A stretch of DNA of 24,750 bases from NCBI GenBank assembly GCA_910587775.1, contig CAJUNF010000023.1:1-24750 (forward strand). The letters run 5' to 3'. The position numbers were made by a program, and so were the translations under genes. The DNA is from an uncultured Bacilli bacterium. GTDB taxonomy: Bacteria; Bacillota_I; Bacilli_A; RF39; UBA660. Below are positions 1 through 6,989 of this stretch, one piece after another (position 1 is the stretch's first letter; every line of letters starts with the position of its first letter). Under the pieces are notes generated by a model. That model saw nothing but the letters and a program-made list of their open reading frames with translations. It did not search any database and was not told where the DNA came from.

Positions 1-64
<64 letters not shown>

Positions 65-74
65 TTTGTTAATT

Positions 75-151
75 GGCCCGTTGGTGAAGCGGTTGAACAC
101 ACATGCCTTTCACGCATGCATTCATGGGTTCAAATCCCGTACGGGTCACCA
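75..151 (+). tRNA. tRNA-Glu (UUC)
   Basis: A full cloverleaf can be drawn. The acceptor GGCCCGT (75-81) pairs with ACGGGTC (141-147), including one G-T pair. The anticodon stem CATGC/GCATG encloses loop CTTTCAC, giving anticodon TTC at 109-111. The T arm has GGG TTCAAAT CCC, the discriminator is A148, and CCA is encoded at 149-151. It is the last gene of the tRNA cluster, since a hairpin terminator follows directly. Confidence 0.96.
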
Positions 152-163
152 AATTTGAAAATT

Positions 164-197
164 ACAGAACACTTTCTAAGTGTTCTGTTTGCATTTC
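164..197 (+). terminator. Rho-independent terminator of the tRNA cluster
   Basis: ACAGAACACTT (164-174) pairs perfectly with AAGTGTTCTGT (178-188) around a TCT loop. A T-rich stretch interrupted by GCA follows. The position directly after tRNA-Glu fits the end of the tRNA transcript. Confidence 0.8.
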
Positions 198-209
198 TAA
201 AAACAATTT

Positions 210-251
210 TTATAAATAAAAAAATGCAGTTACTCTAAAACTGCATTTTTT
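210..251 (-). terminator. Bidirectional terminator overlapping the lipoprotein gene end
   Basis: AAAATGCAGTT (221-231) pairs with AACTGCATTTT (239-249) around a 7-base loop. On the minus strand the hairpin is followed by a T-rich run (224 down to 210), and on the plus strand by TTTTTT. The stop codon of the minus-strand lipoprotein gene (230-232) lies inside the hairpin. It can also act as a back-up stop for the tRNA transcript. Confidence 0.75.
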
Positions 252-1093
252 ATATTTTCCATAAACTCTTGCATAATCGTTAAATAATTATCATTGTTTT
301 GACGATTTTCATCTGATAGTGTAGTCATTGTATTTACTGTTATAATTTGAGCACCACTTGCTTTTAATTCTTGAATAGCTCCAGCTGTATCATCTACATC
401 TCGAACAAATAAATATTTATAAGATCCATTACTAAAATTACGTTTCAAAATATTTAAACTTTCTTCTGATGTATTATCTTCTAAAGAAGTGATTTGAAAG
501 CCATACTCCTCTAAAAATTTAAACATATTAGAAGAAGCAATTAAATGAGCTTTTCCTCGAGCAGCATTTCTAGCAATATTTCTCAGTTCTGCATCTTTTA
601 AAGATAATGTCTCTTCAAGAAGTTTGTAATTTTTCATAATTTCTTCATTAACAAATTTACTACTGATCAAATTCTCTAAATTGTTTTGAATATTTGATGC
701 AATCATTAAAGCATTACTTGGACTTAACCATAATTCTTCTACACCATATTTATATTTAAGACCATAAGTGACATCAATAATCTGTAAACGTTTATTAGCA
801 TTACTAAAGTCTTTAGCAATTTGTTTTTCTTCTGTTTGCCCATTATAAATAAACAAATCACTTTTGCTATATTCACTCTTTTGTTTGTCAGTAAGAGTAT
901 AATTTTTTACATCAGCACCATCTGGATAAATACTAGAAATATTAGAATGATTTCCATACAATACCTCTGTAAAGTAACTAATTGGATACATAGTAGTATA
1001 AATTTTTGCCTGATCCAAATCGTTTTTTTCAAAACACCCTGAAGTCAATAAGACAATACTACAAAGTAAAGTCGCCAAAAGCGTTTTTTTCAA
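230..1093 (-). CDS. ZnuA/AdcA-like substrate-binding lipoprotein lacking metal ligands
   Basis: The 287-residue protein starts with a lipoprotein signal peptide (KK, hydrophobic core, lipobox LTSGC with Cys20), so it should be anchored outside the membrane. The body follows the metal ABC transporter binding-protein family (cluster A-I): a GAD..Y segment near 59-65, WLSP at 122-125, a ..FKFLEEYGF segment near 191-199 and a C-terminal Y..IMQ.F helix. The three family histidines are replaced: Lys63 for the His of DPHxYEP, Glu120 for the His of DPHxWLDP, and Ser188 for the His before the central helix. Zinc or manganese binding in the usual way is therefore unlikely. The start is a TTG preceded by AAAAGGAGG, and it overlaps the yidD stop as TTGA, so the two genes are probably translationally coupled. 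No permease or ATPase gene is next to it. Family assignment is good; function is unknown. Confidence 0.8.
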   Translation of the reverse strand: MKKTLLATLLCSIVLLTSGCFEKNDLDQAKIYTTMYPISYFTEVLYGNHSNISSIYPDGADVKNYTLTDKQKSEYSKSDLFIYNGQTEEKQIAKDFSNANKRLQIIDVTYGLKYKYGVEELWLSPSNALMIASNIQNNLENLISSKFVNEEIMKNYKLLEETLSLKDAELRNIARNAARGKAHLIASSNMFKFLEEYGFQITSLEDNTSEESLNILKRNFSNGSYKYLFVRDVDDTAGAIQELKASGAQIITVNTMTTLSDENRQNNDNYLTIMQEFMENIKNAVLE

Positions 1094-1314
1094 ATTTTTT
1101 CCTCCTTTTTCGGAACTGGGTCATATCCATAAGTTCCATGTGGTCGGCATTTTAAAATTCTTTGAATTCCAAGTTGTAATCCTTTTATAGATCCATGTAA
1201 TTGTATTGCTTCTATCATGTAGTTAGAACAAGTAGGAGTAAAGCGACAAAATTGATGGCTAGAAAAAGGAATCAATTGATAAATTCGAATAAAAAAAATG
1301 AGGATTCGACCCAT
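1090..1314 (-). CDS. yidD: YidD membrane protein insertion efficiency factor
   Basis: About 74 residues from the preferred start. The family signature is clear: RIYQLIPF, then CRFTPTCSNYMIEAI, G..KG, RILKCRPHG and a GYDPVP end. YidD is a small peripheral membrane protein that aids YidC-dependent insertion, and is usually encoded with rnpA and yidC, which are not here. The reading frame opens six codons earlier at 1332, but that ATG has no ribosome binding site. The ATG at 1314 follows GGGTGG at 4-bp spacing and gives the usual family start (M-x-RILIF). A possible -10 box (TATAGT on the minus strand, 1341-1336) lies just upstream and also favours 1314. The TGA stop overlaps the TTG start of the downstream lipoprotein gene. 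Confidence 0.9.
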   Translation of the reverse strand: MGRILIFFIRIYQLIPFSSHQFCRFTPTCSNYMIEAIQLHGSIKGLQLGIQRILKCRPHGTYGYDPVPKKEEKI

Positions 1315-1364
1315 GAAACCACCCGAATCCATTTTACTATAGAATAAGATTTTTGTAAAATACC

Positions 1365-1393
1365 TTTTGGATTCTAGAAGTTTTTGATATAAT
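1365..1393 (+). promoter_or_regulatory. Probable promoter of rnc-smc
   Basis: A perfect -10 box TATAAT lies at 1388-1393. A weak -35 (TTTTGG, 1365-1370, 17-bp spacer) lies upstream. The start codon of rnc follows 22 bases later, with AGAGG at 1405-1409 as ribosome binding site. Confidence 0.5.
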
Positions 1394-1415
1394 TAAAAAA
1401 GAAAAGAGGCTAGAA

Positions 1416-2066
1416 ATGATGGACTTTTTAGAAAAATGGAACATTAAAATGAATGATCAAAAGTTATTAGAAAAGGCATTCACTCATAGCTCTTATTCTA
1501 ATGAATTTCATTGTGACAACTATGAACGTTTAGAATTTTTAGGAGATGCAGTATTAGAGCTTGTTACAAGTGATTACTTTTATCGTGAGACGTCTTTTAA
1601 AGAAGGCGAAATGAGTAAAATTAGAGCTTCTTTTGTGTGCGAAAAAGCTCTTGCAACGTATGCTAGAAATTTAAAAATGGACTCATATATAAAAGTAGGT
1701 CATGGCCAAGAAAAAAATATAAATGACACTATTATAGCTGACGTTTTTGAAGCGGTAATAGGAGCAATTTATTTAGATCAAGGATTTCAAGTAGTAAAAG
1801 AATATATAGATAATATTATAATTCCATACATCAAATCAAATACAAACTTTTTAGGTGATTATAAATCAGCTTTACAAGAAATGGTTCAAACAAATAAAAA
1901 ATCGTTAGAATACATTTTAACGAAAGAATCAGGTCCTGCTCATGACAAAAAGTTTGAAGTAGAAGTAAAAATTGATGGCATGATTTATGGAGTAGGAATT
2001 GGAAAAAGCAAAAAAGAGGCAGAACAAAATGCTGCACTAGATGCCATTAAAAAAAGTGCGAGGTAG
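1416..2066 (+). CDS. rnc: Ribonuclease III
   Basis: RNase III cuts double-stranded RNA, including rRNA precursors. The 216-residue protein has the usual two-domain order. The endonuclease domain carries the signature NYERLEFLGDAVLEL (residues 35-49, with the Mg-binding Glu40 and Asp44) and the second acidic pair in DVFEAVIGAIYLDQG. The double-stranded RNA-binding domain runs from about residue 148, with its typical ending GKSKKEAEQNAALDAI. Length is slightly below the usual 220-240. The gene starts with tandem ATGs at 1416; AGAGG upstream supports a start here. It ends two bases before smc, the common Firmicute rnc-smc order, so they are co-transcribed and probably translationally coupled. 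Confidence 0.97.
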   Translation: MMDFLEKWNIKMNDQKLLEKAFTHSSYSNEFHCDNYERLEFLGDAVLELVTSDYFYRETSFKEGEMSKIRASFVCEKALATYARNLKMDSYIKVGHGQEKNINDTIIADVFEAVIGAIYLDQGFQVVKEYIDNIIIPYIKSNTNFLGDYKSALQEMVQTNKKSLEYILTKESGPAHDKKFEVEVKIDGMIYGVGIGKSKKEAEQNAALDAIKKSAR

Positions 2067-2068
2067 CT

Positions 2069-5014
2069 ATGAAATTAAAAAGTATTAAAGCCCATGGATT
2101 TAAATCATTTGCAGATAAAATTGATATAGAAATTAAAAGTAATATTACAGCAATAGTTGGACCAAATGGTTCTGGAAAAAGTAATATTGTAGATGCAATA
2201 CGTTGGGTGATGGGAAGTCAATCAGTAAAGTCATTAAGAGGATCTCAAGCAATGACTGATTGTATTTTTAAAGGATCAAAAACAAGAGATGCCCTAAGGC
2301 GAGCAGAAGTTTCTTTAGGTTTTGATAATAGTGATCATGAACTAAATAGTGATTTAGAAGAAATTGAAATCAAACGTGTAGTGTATCACACAGGAGAAAA
2401 TGAATATTTTTTAAATAATGCTAAAGTAAGATTAAAAGATATTACAGATTTATTTTTAGATACAGGAGCAGGATTAGACTCTTTCAATATTATTGGTCAA
2501 GGTAGCATAGAAGCGGTAGTAAATAGTAAACCAGAAGATCGACGAATCATATTTGAAGAAGCAGCTAGTGTTTTAAAATACAAAAAAAGAAAAGAAGAAT
2601 CACTGCGCAAATTAGAAAAAACCAAAGATAATTTAGAAAAAGTAGGTTTAATTATTCAAGAACTTGAAAATACCGTATTACCTTTAAAGGAACAAAGTGA
2701 ACTTGCTAAAAAGTATTTGGAATTGAAAAAAGAATTAGAAGAGCTAGAAATTTCTTTTATTGCAACTGATATAAAGAGTAAAAATGAAGAATATCAAATA
2801 TTAAAAAATGAAGTAGGTTTATTAGAAGCAAAGGTTTTAGAATTAAAAAGTAAAAATGATTCAAATAATAGCAAAACAGAAACTTTACGTTTAGAACTAT
2901 TGAAAATAGAAGAAAATATCACAATAAAAAATAATGATCTTTTAAAATACACTGAGGAGTTAGCTCAAAAAAATAGTGAAAAAGACATTACTTTAGAACG
3001 ACAAAAATATACAGTAGATAAAGAAAAAGTAAACGAAAATATAGTGAAATTAAAAGAAGAGCAATTAGCACTTCAAAAGCAAATAGAGCTAGAAGAACTA
3101 GATATTAATGTTTTAGAAAACAAAATAAAAGAGCAGACGAAAATTTTAGGAGAAGAAGAAGAGAATCTTTCCTTGAATCAAATTAAATTAAATAATATAA
3201 GAAACAAAAAAAATAATACATCAAGTGAAACTTGGAGTTTAAAAAATCAAATTGATATTCTTGAAAATAATATTGCAAATGACGTAAAAGTACCACTTTC
3301 AGTTAGAAATGTTTTAAATAATCCACGTCTAGAAGGTATAGAAGGTACCATAGGAAAGTTAATCGAAGTAGGAACACAATATATTGATGCTATAGATATC
3401 TCACTTGGTGCAAGTAGTAATTTCATTGTAGTAGAAAATGAACAAGTCGCCAAAAAAGCAATTCTATACTTAAAAGAAAATCATTTAGGAAGAGCTACTT
3501 TTTTCCCTAGAAATATTATAAAAGGACGAACATTAGAAAATAGTATTTTAAAAAGTATTGAATATGAAAAAGGTTTTGTAGGAATAGCCTCTAATTTAGT
3601 AAAATTTGAAGAAAAATATCGTAATATTATTGAAAATCAACTGGGTAATATCATCGTAGTAGATAATATGGATACAATGAATAATCTTGGAAAAAAATTA
3701 AATTACAAATATCGTATCGTTACTCTTTCAGGAGAGATTCTTCACACAGGAGGTTCCATGAGTGGTGGATCTTCTAAAAAAGCAAATAGTAGCTTAAACG
3801 ATAAATTAGAACTAGAAAAAAAGCAAAGTGCCTTAAAAGACTTAACAAGACATTTAGAAAGATTAGGAGAAGAAGAAGAATTACTTGATAAAAGTTTAAC
3901 AGAAACTTTAAACTCAAAAATAGAAATTGAAAAAGAATTATCCATTTTAAAAAATGATTGGAATAAGAAAAATGAAAATAATTTAAATTTAAAAAATTTA
4001 TTAAATGCCAAAGAACAAGAATTAAATGGTACAACAAATATGTTAGAAAACACTTTAGATCAACAACTATTATCTGTTTTAGAAAATATTAAAGAGATTG
4101 AATTAAAGTGTAGTATTCTAAAAAAAGACTTAGACCTTTTAAAAAATCAGAAAAGTGAACTTTCTTCTAAAATAGCTACTTTTGAATTTGAATACCGAGA
4201 GAAAAATAGTGAACATAACAAGTTAGAACAAGAATTAAAGCAAAAAGAAATTCGTTTAGGTAAATTAGATATTTATTTAGATAATTTATTACTAAGTTTA
4301 AGTGAAAATTATAATATGACATACGAAAAAGCAATTGCAGACTATCCCCTAGAAATAGATTATGAAACTGCCAAATATCAAGTAGAAAAATTAAAACAAG
4401 ATATTATAAAACTTGGTAATATTAATCTAGGAAGTATAGAAGAATATGAGCGGTTAAATAACAGATATCAATTTTTAGTAGAACAAAAAGATGATTTAGA
4501 AATAAGTAGTAATAATCTAAAACAAGTGATTACTGAAATGGATGAAATTATGAAAGAGAAGTTTATGGAGACTTTTGAGAAAATTAAAGACGAATTTGCA
4601 AATGTATTTAAAAAATTATTTAAAGGTGGAACAGGATTATTGAAATTAACTGATCCTGAAAATATTTTGGAAACTGGAATTGAAATTATCGCAGAACCTC
4701 CAGGAAAAAAACTAAATAATATTGCTTTATTAAGTGGAGGAGAAAAAACATTAACTGCTATTTCACTTTTGTTTGCCATAATAAACGTAAAACCAGTACC
4801 TTTTTGTATTTTAGATGAAGTAGAAGCAGCATTAGATGAAGCGAATGTTGATACATTTGGTTCTTACTTACAAAGTAAAAAAGATGCAAGTGAGTTTATT
4901 TTAATAACTCACAAAAAAAGAACAATGGAATATGCAGATACTTTATATGGAATTACAATGCAAGAATCTGGGGTAAGTAAAATTGTTAGTGTTGAATTAG
5001 ATCAAGTTTCATAA
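2069..5014 (+). CDS. smc: Chromosome segregation ATPase SMC, short-armed
   Basis: SMC forms, with ScpA and ScpB, the condensin that organises and separates chromosomes. The N-terminal half head has Walker A GPNGSGKSN at 31-39. Coiled coil spans about 165-410. The hinge spans about 415-565, ending in a GG.MSGGS segment. A second coil spans about 570-845. The C-terminal half head has the ABC signature LSGGEK at 888-893 and Walker B ILDEVEAALDEAN with Asp916-Glu917. All catalytic motifs are intact. The total of 981 residues is about 200 shorter than the roughly 1180 usual in Bacillus; the loss appears to be in the two arms, roughly equally. SMCs of mycoplasmas are of similar length. Ribosome binding is by AGG at the end of rnc. 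ftsY, often next, is absent; a terminator follows. Confidence 0.97.
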   Translation: MKLKSIKAHGFKSFADKIDIEIKSNITAIVGPNGSGKSNIVDAIRWVMGSQSVKSLRGSQAMTDCIFKGSKTRDALRRAEVSLGFDNSDHELNSDLEEIEIKRVVYHTGENEYFLNNAKVRLKDITDLFLDTGAGLDSFNIIGQGSIEAVVNSKPEDRRIIFEEAASVLKYKKRKEESLRKLEKTKDNLEKVGLIIQELENTVLPLKEQSELAKKYLELKKELEELEISFIATDIKSKNEEYQILKNEVGLLEAKVLELKSKNDSNNSKTETLRLELLKIEENITIKNNDLLKYTEELAQKNSEKDITLERQKYTVDKEKVNENIVKLKEEQLALQKQIELEELDINVLENKIKEQTKILGEEEENLSLNQIKLNNIRNKKNNTSSETWSLKNQIDILENNIANDVKVPLSVRNVLNNPRLEGIEGTIGKLIEVGTQYIDAIDISLGASSNFIVVENEQVAKKAILYLKENHLGRATFFPRNIIKGRTLENSILKSIEYEKGFVGIASNLVKFEEKYRNIIENQLGNIIVVDNMDTMNNLGKKLNYKYRIVTLSGEILHTGGSMSGGSSKKANSSLNDKLELEKKQSALKDLTRHLERLGEEEELLDKSLTETLNSKIEIEKELSILKNDWNKKNENNLNLKNLLNAKEQELNGTTNMLENTLDQQLLSVLENIKEIELKCSILKKDLDLLKNQKSELSSKIATFEFEYREKNSEHNKLEQELKQKEIRLGKLDIYLDNLLLSLSENYNMTYEKAIADYPLEIDYETAKYQVEKLKQDIIKLGNINLGSIEEYERLNNRYQFLVEQKDDLEISSNNLKQVITEMDEIMKEKFMETFEKIKDEFANVFKKLFKGGTGLLKLTDPENILETGIEIIAEPPGKKLNNIALLSGGEKTLTAISLLFAIINVKPVPFCILDEVEAALDEANVDTFGSYLQSKKDASEFILITHKKRTMEYADTLYGITMQESGVSKIVSVELDQVS

Positions 5015-5043
5015 AAAAATCAGCAATTAAAGCTGATTTTTTA
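5015..5043. terminator. Bidirectional terminator between smc and def
   Basis: AAAAATCAGC (5015-5024) pairs with GCTGATTTTT (5032-5041) around a 7-base loop, with A and T runs on the two sides. It lies between the convergent smc and def genes and touches the def stop codon. Confidence 0.85.
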
Positions 5044-5592
5044 AATTTCTCTCATTTTATGAGAATTTTTAAAAGGATTTTTAGGGTCAATACGATCAAT
5101 AAATAAAATTCCATTTAAATGATCAATTTCATGTTGAAATGCAATAGAAATATCTTCACGAACTCTAATAACATAAGGCATACCATTACGATCAAAAGCC
5201 TCTACTGTCATTCTAGCATATCTAGGAACAATTCCATTTGTTTCTCGATTTATACTTAAGCATCCTTCGCCTTCACCAACAAAAATTTGTTCTTCACTAA
5301 AGCTTTTTATAGAAGGATTGATTACAATGTAATCTTTGAATGATCCATCATCTAATTCTTCTACAATAACAAAAATTCTTTTTAATACACCTAGCTGTAC
5401 AGCAGATAAACCCATGCCAGCTCTTAAATCATATTTTTCCCGTTCTTCATCAATTTGACTCATTTTTAAATATATTATCATATCATCAATCATTTGTTGA
5501 TCTTCCTTTGTTAATGGAAAATCTACATCCTTACTGATTAGTCTTAAACGTTTATCTTTTTCATCTATAATTTGAATATTAGGTAACTTCAT
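5041..5592 (-). CDS. def: Peptide deformylase
   Basis: Peptide deformylase removes the formyl group from the N-terminal Met of new proteins. All three active-site motifs are present. Motif 1 is GMGLSAVQLG (59-68; the canonical form is GxGLAAPQxG, so Pro is replaced by Val). Motif 2 is EGCLS (109-113, metal ligand Cys111). Motif 3 is QHEIDH (153-158, ligands His154 and His158, catalytic Glu155). The length of 183 residues and the inserted segment between motifs 1 and 2 fit the Gram-positive type 2 enzymes. The start is supported by GGGGAG nine bases upstream. It is transcribed alone, converging on smc and divergent from the MYG1-like gene. Confidence 0.96.
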   Translation of the reverse strand: MKLPNIQIIDEKDKRLRLISKDVDFPLTKEDQQMIDDMIIYLKMSQIDEEREKYDLRAGMGLSAVQLGVLKRIFVIVEELDDGSFKDYIVINPSIKSFSEEQIFVGEGEGCLSINRETNGIVPRYARMTVEAFDRNGMPYVIRVREDISIAFQHEIDHLNGILFIDRIDPKNPFKNSHKMREI

Positions 5593-5617
5593 ATGTTTCT
5601 CCCCTCGTACTGGTAGT

Positions 5618-5645
5618 ATTTTATCACAAATTTTAAAATTTGGAA
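5618..5645 (-). promoter_or_regulatory. Probable def promoter with extended -10
   Basis: On the minus strand an extended -10 TGATAAAAT (box TAAAAT at 5623-5618) is preceded by TTCCAA (5645-5640) at a 16-bp spacer. It is a moderate match to the vegetative consensus, lying 26 bases upstream of the def start. Confidence 0.45.
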
Positions 5646-5675
5646 GAAAAAAGCAAAAAAGAGCAAAGAATCCGT

Positions 5676-5681
5676 TATAAT
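5676..5681 (+). promoter_or_regulatory. -10 box upstream of the MYG1-family gene
   Basis: A perfect TATAAT 17 bases before the start codon, followed by the ribosome binding site AGAGGTG (5687-5693). No convincing -35 box is visible in the purine-rich stretch upstream. Confidence 0.4.
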
Positions 5682-5698
5682 AAAAAAGAGGTGAAAAA

Positions 5699-6607
5699 AT
5701 GTTTCAATTAGTAAAAAATAGTAATGATGCAAATGCCATAACTCATGGTGGTACATTTCATGCCGATGATGTATTTGCAACTGTATTTTTATCAAAAATT
5801 TATGATATAAAATTGTATCGTACCAATGACATTACACAAATAGAAGATGTAGAAAATAAAATAGTATTTGATATAGGATTAAAAGAATTTGATCATCATG
5901 GTATGAATGCTAAAATAAGAGAAAATGGAATAAAATATTGTTCTTTTGGTTTATTGTTTGAACAGTTTGGAAAAAATTATCTAGAAAAGAAAAATGTGGT
6001 AGATATAGAAGAATGCTATAAAATATTTTTAAAAGAATTTGTAATTCAAATAGATGCAATTGATAATGGTATTTTTCCAAATAATCCAAAAGAATACACA
6101 TTAAAAACTCTGGAATACGTTATTGATATTATGAATAAAACATGGAAAGAAGAAGGAGATAATAATAAAGAATTTATAAAAGCTTTTGAAATAGCGCAGA
6201 TAATCTTTGACCGCATTGAAAAGAGAATCATTGATAAAATGTGTGCAAAAGAATTAGTTGAAGTAGCAATTTCAAAAAGTGAAAATGATATTTTATTTCT
6301 AGAAGAGTATATGCCTTTTATGGACTTTTTACTAAATAGTAAAGTAGAAAAAGCTCAAAATATCAAATTTGCTATCATGCCATCCAATCGCGGAGGATAT
6401 AATATACGAGCAATTAATAAAGAAGTTGGCACTCATAATCTTCGTTTGGATTTTCCAAAAGAGTGGGGTGGAAAAAGTAAAGAAGAATTGGTTTCTATAA
6501 CTAAAATTTCTACATTTCGTTTTTGCCATACAGGATTATTTTTATGTTCTTGTGATACTCTTGATGATGCATTTCAAATTGCTAATCTAGCAATCAAACA
6601 AAAATAA
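5699..6607 (+). CDS. MYG1-family (UPF0160) DHH-type phosphoesterase/exonuclease
   Basis: The 302-residue protein matches the MYG1 family, which is widespread in eukaryotes and found in scattered bacteria. The N-terminal motif THGGTFHADD (15-24) gives His16, His21 and Asp23/24. VFDIG (Asp58) and the DHH triplet (65-67, FDHHG) complete the metal site expected of the DHH phosphoesterase fold. The C-terminal part ends with a conserved-looking RFCHTGLFLCSCDTLDDAF segment matching the family's FVH..gF ending. Human MYG1 is described as a 3'-5' RNA exonuclease; the bacterial role is not known to me. It is a monocistronic gene between def and a small membrane protein gene, and context adds nothing about substrate. 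Family assignment is firm; activity is inferred. Confidence 0.88.
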   Translation: MFQLVKNSNDANAITHGGTFHADDVFATVFLSKIYDIKLYRTNDITQIEDVENKIVFDIGLKEFDHHGMNAKIRENGIKYCSFGLLFEQFGKNYLEKKNVVDIEECYKIFLKEFVIQIDAIDNGIFPNNPKEYTLKTLEYVIDIMNKTWKEEGDNNKEFIKAFEIAQIIFDRIEKRIIDKMCAKELVEVAISKSENDILFLEEYMPFMDFLLNSKVEKAQNIKFAIMPSNRGGYNIRAINKEVGTHNLRLDFPKEWGGKSKEELVSITKISTFRFCHTGLFLCSCDTLDDAFQIANLAIKQK

Positions 6608-6626
6608 GCCAAAAGGCTTATTTTAC
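6601..6626. terminator. Bidirectional terminator between MYG1-like and YjcZ-like genes
   Basis: AAAATAAGCC (6601-6610) pairs with GGCTTATTTT (6615-6624) around an AAAA loop. It begins inside the last codons of the plus-strand gene and ends just before the stop of the convergent minus-strand gene, so it serves both. Confidence 0.85.
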
Positions 6627-6628
6627 GC

Positions 6629-6823
6629 TTAATTGTTGTTGTATCCGTTACCGCCAAAACTCCAACCAGCACCAATGATAATAACAAGTAAGATAAATAA
6701 AACGATCCAGATTGCAGCACCAACACCATAACCAGAAGTATAGCCAGCATAACCAGTATTGCAACATGGTTGATTATAGCCATATCCACTGCCATAGTAT
6801 CCATTATTTCCATAATAATACAT
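6629..6823 (-). CDS. YjcZ-like small membrane protein
   Basis: A 64-residue protein with two parts. The first 30 residues are rich in Tyr, Gly and Asn with a CC pair (YYYGNNGYYGSGYGYN..CC). A single hydrophobic helix of about 20 residues follows (AAIWIVLFILLVIIIGAGW), then a short Gly/Asn tail. This resembles the YjcZ family of tiny Bacillus proteins, annotated as sporulation-related on the basis of spore-coat proteomics and regulation in that genus. Expression is credible because the start is preceded by AAAGGAGGT, one of the strongest ribosome binding sites in the window, at 9-base spacing. It has its own transcription unit, divergent from ftsW. Whether this organism forms spores cannot be told from here, so the function is open. 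Confidence 0.75.
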   Translation of the reverse strand: MYYYGNNGYYGSGYGYNQPCCNTGYAGYTSGYGVGAAIWIVLFILLVIIIGAGWSFGGNGYNNN

Positions 6824-6874
6824 ATATTTTACCTCCTTTATGTATCTAATATAGTGTATTAAAGGAATATTAAA

Positions 6875-6916
6875 TTTGACATTAAAAATTTAAATCTTTT
6901 AATAAAATCTGTCAAA
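6875..6916. repeat. Inverted repeat TTTGACA...TGTCAAA in divergent promoter region
   Basis: Seven-base arms at 6875-6881 and 6910-6916 are exact reverse complements, separated by 28 AT-rich bases, midway between the divergent YjcZ-like and ftsW genes. Each arm also contains a -35-like TTGACA, on opposite strands, so the symmetry could be two outward or overlapping -35 boxes or a regulator site. This 166-base gap holds no other gene. Confidence 0.35.
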
Positions 6917-6944
6917 TTATTCATTTTAGTAAATCATAGATAGT

Positions 6945-6972
6945 TTGCAACTAAGATGACTTATGATAAAAT
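6945..6972 (+). promoter_or_regulatory. Probable ftsW promoter with extended -10
   Basis: TTGCAA (6945-6950), a 16-bp spacer and TAAAAT (6967-6972) with an upstream TG (TGATAAAAT). The ribosome binding site GGTGAG and the ATG at 6990 follow. Confidence 0.55.
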
Positions 6973-6989
6973 GAATAATAGGTGAGAGC

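Noticed and set aside
3742..4053. Minus-strand frames opposite the smc coiled coil.
   Set aside because: They are low-complexity Phe/Leu/Ser shadows of Lys/Glu/Asn codons in smc, with no start signals.
5589..5795. A minus-strand frame upstream of def, rich in His, Tyr and Phe.
   Set aside because: It covers the def promoter and the reverse of the MYG1-like start, with no ribosome binding site; both flanking genes are clearly real.
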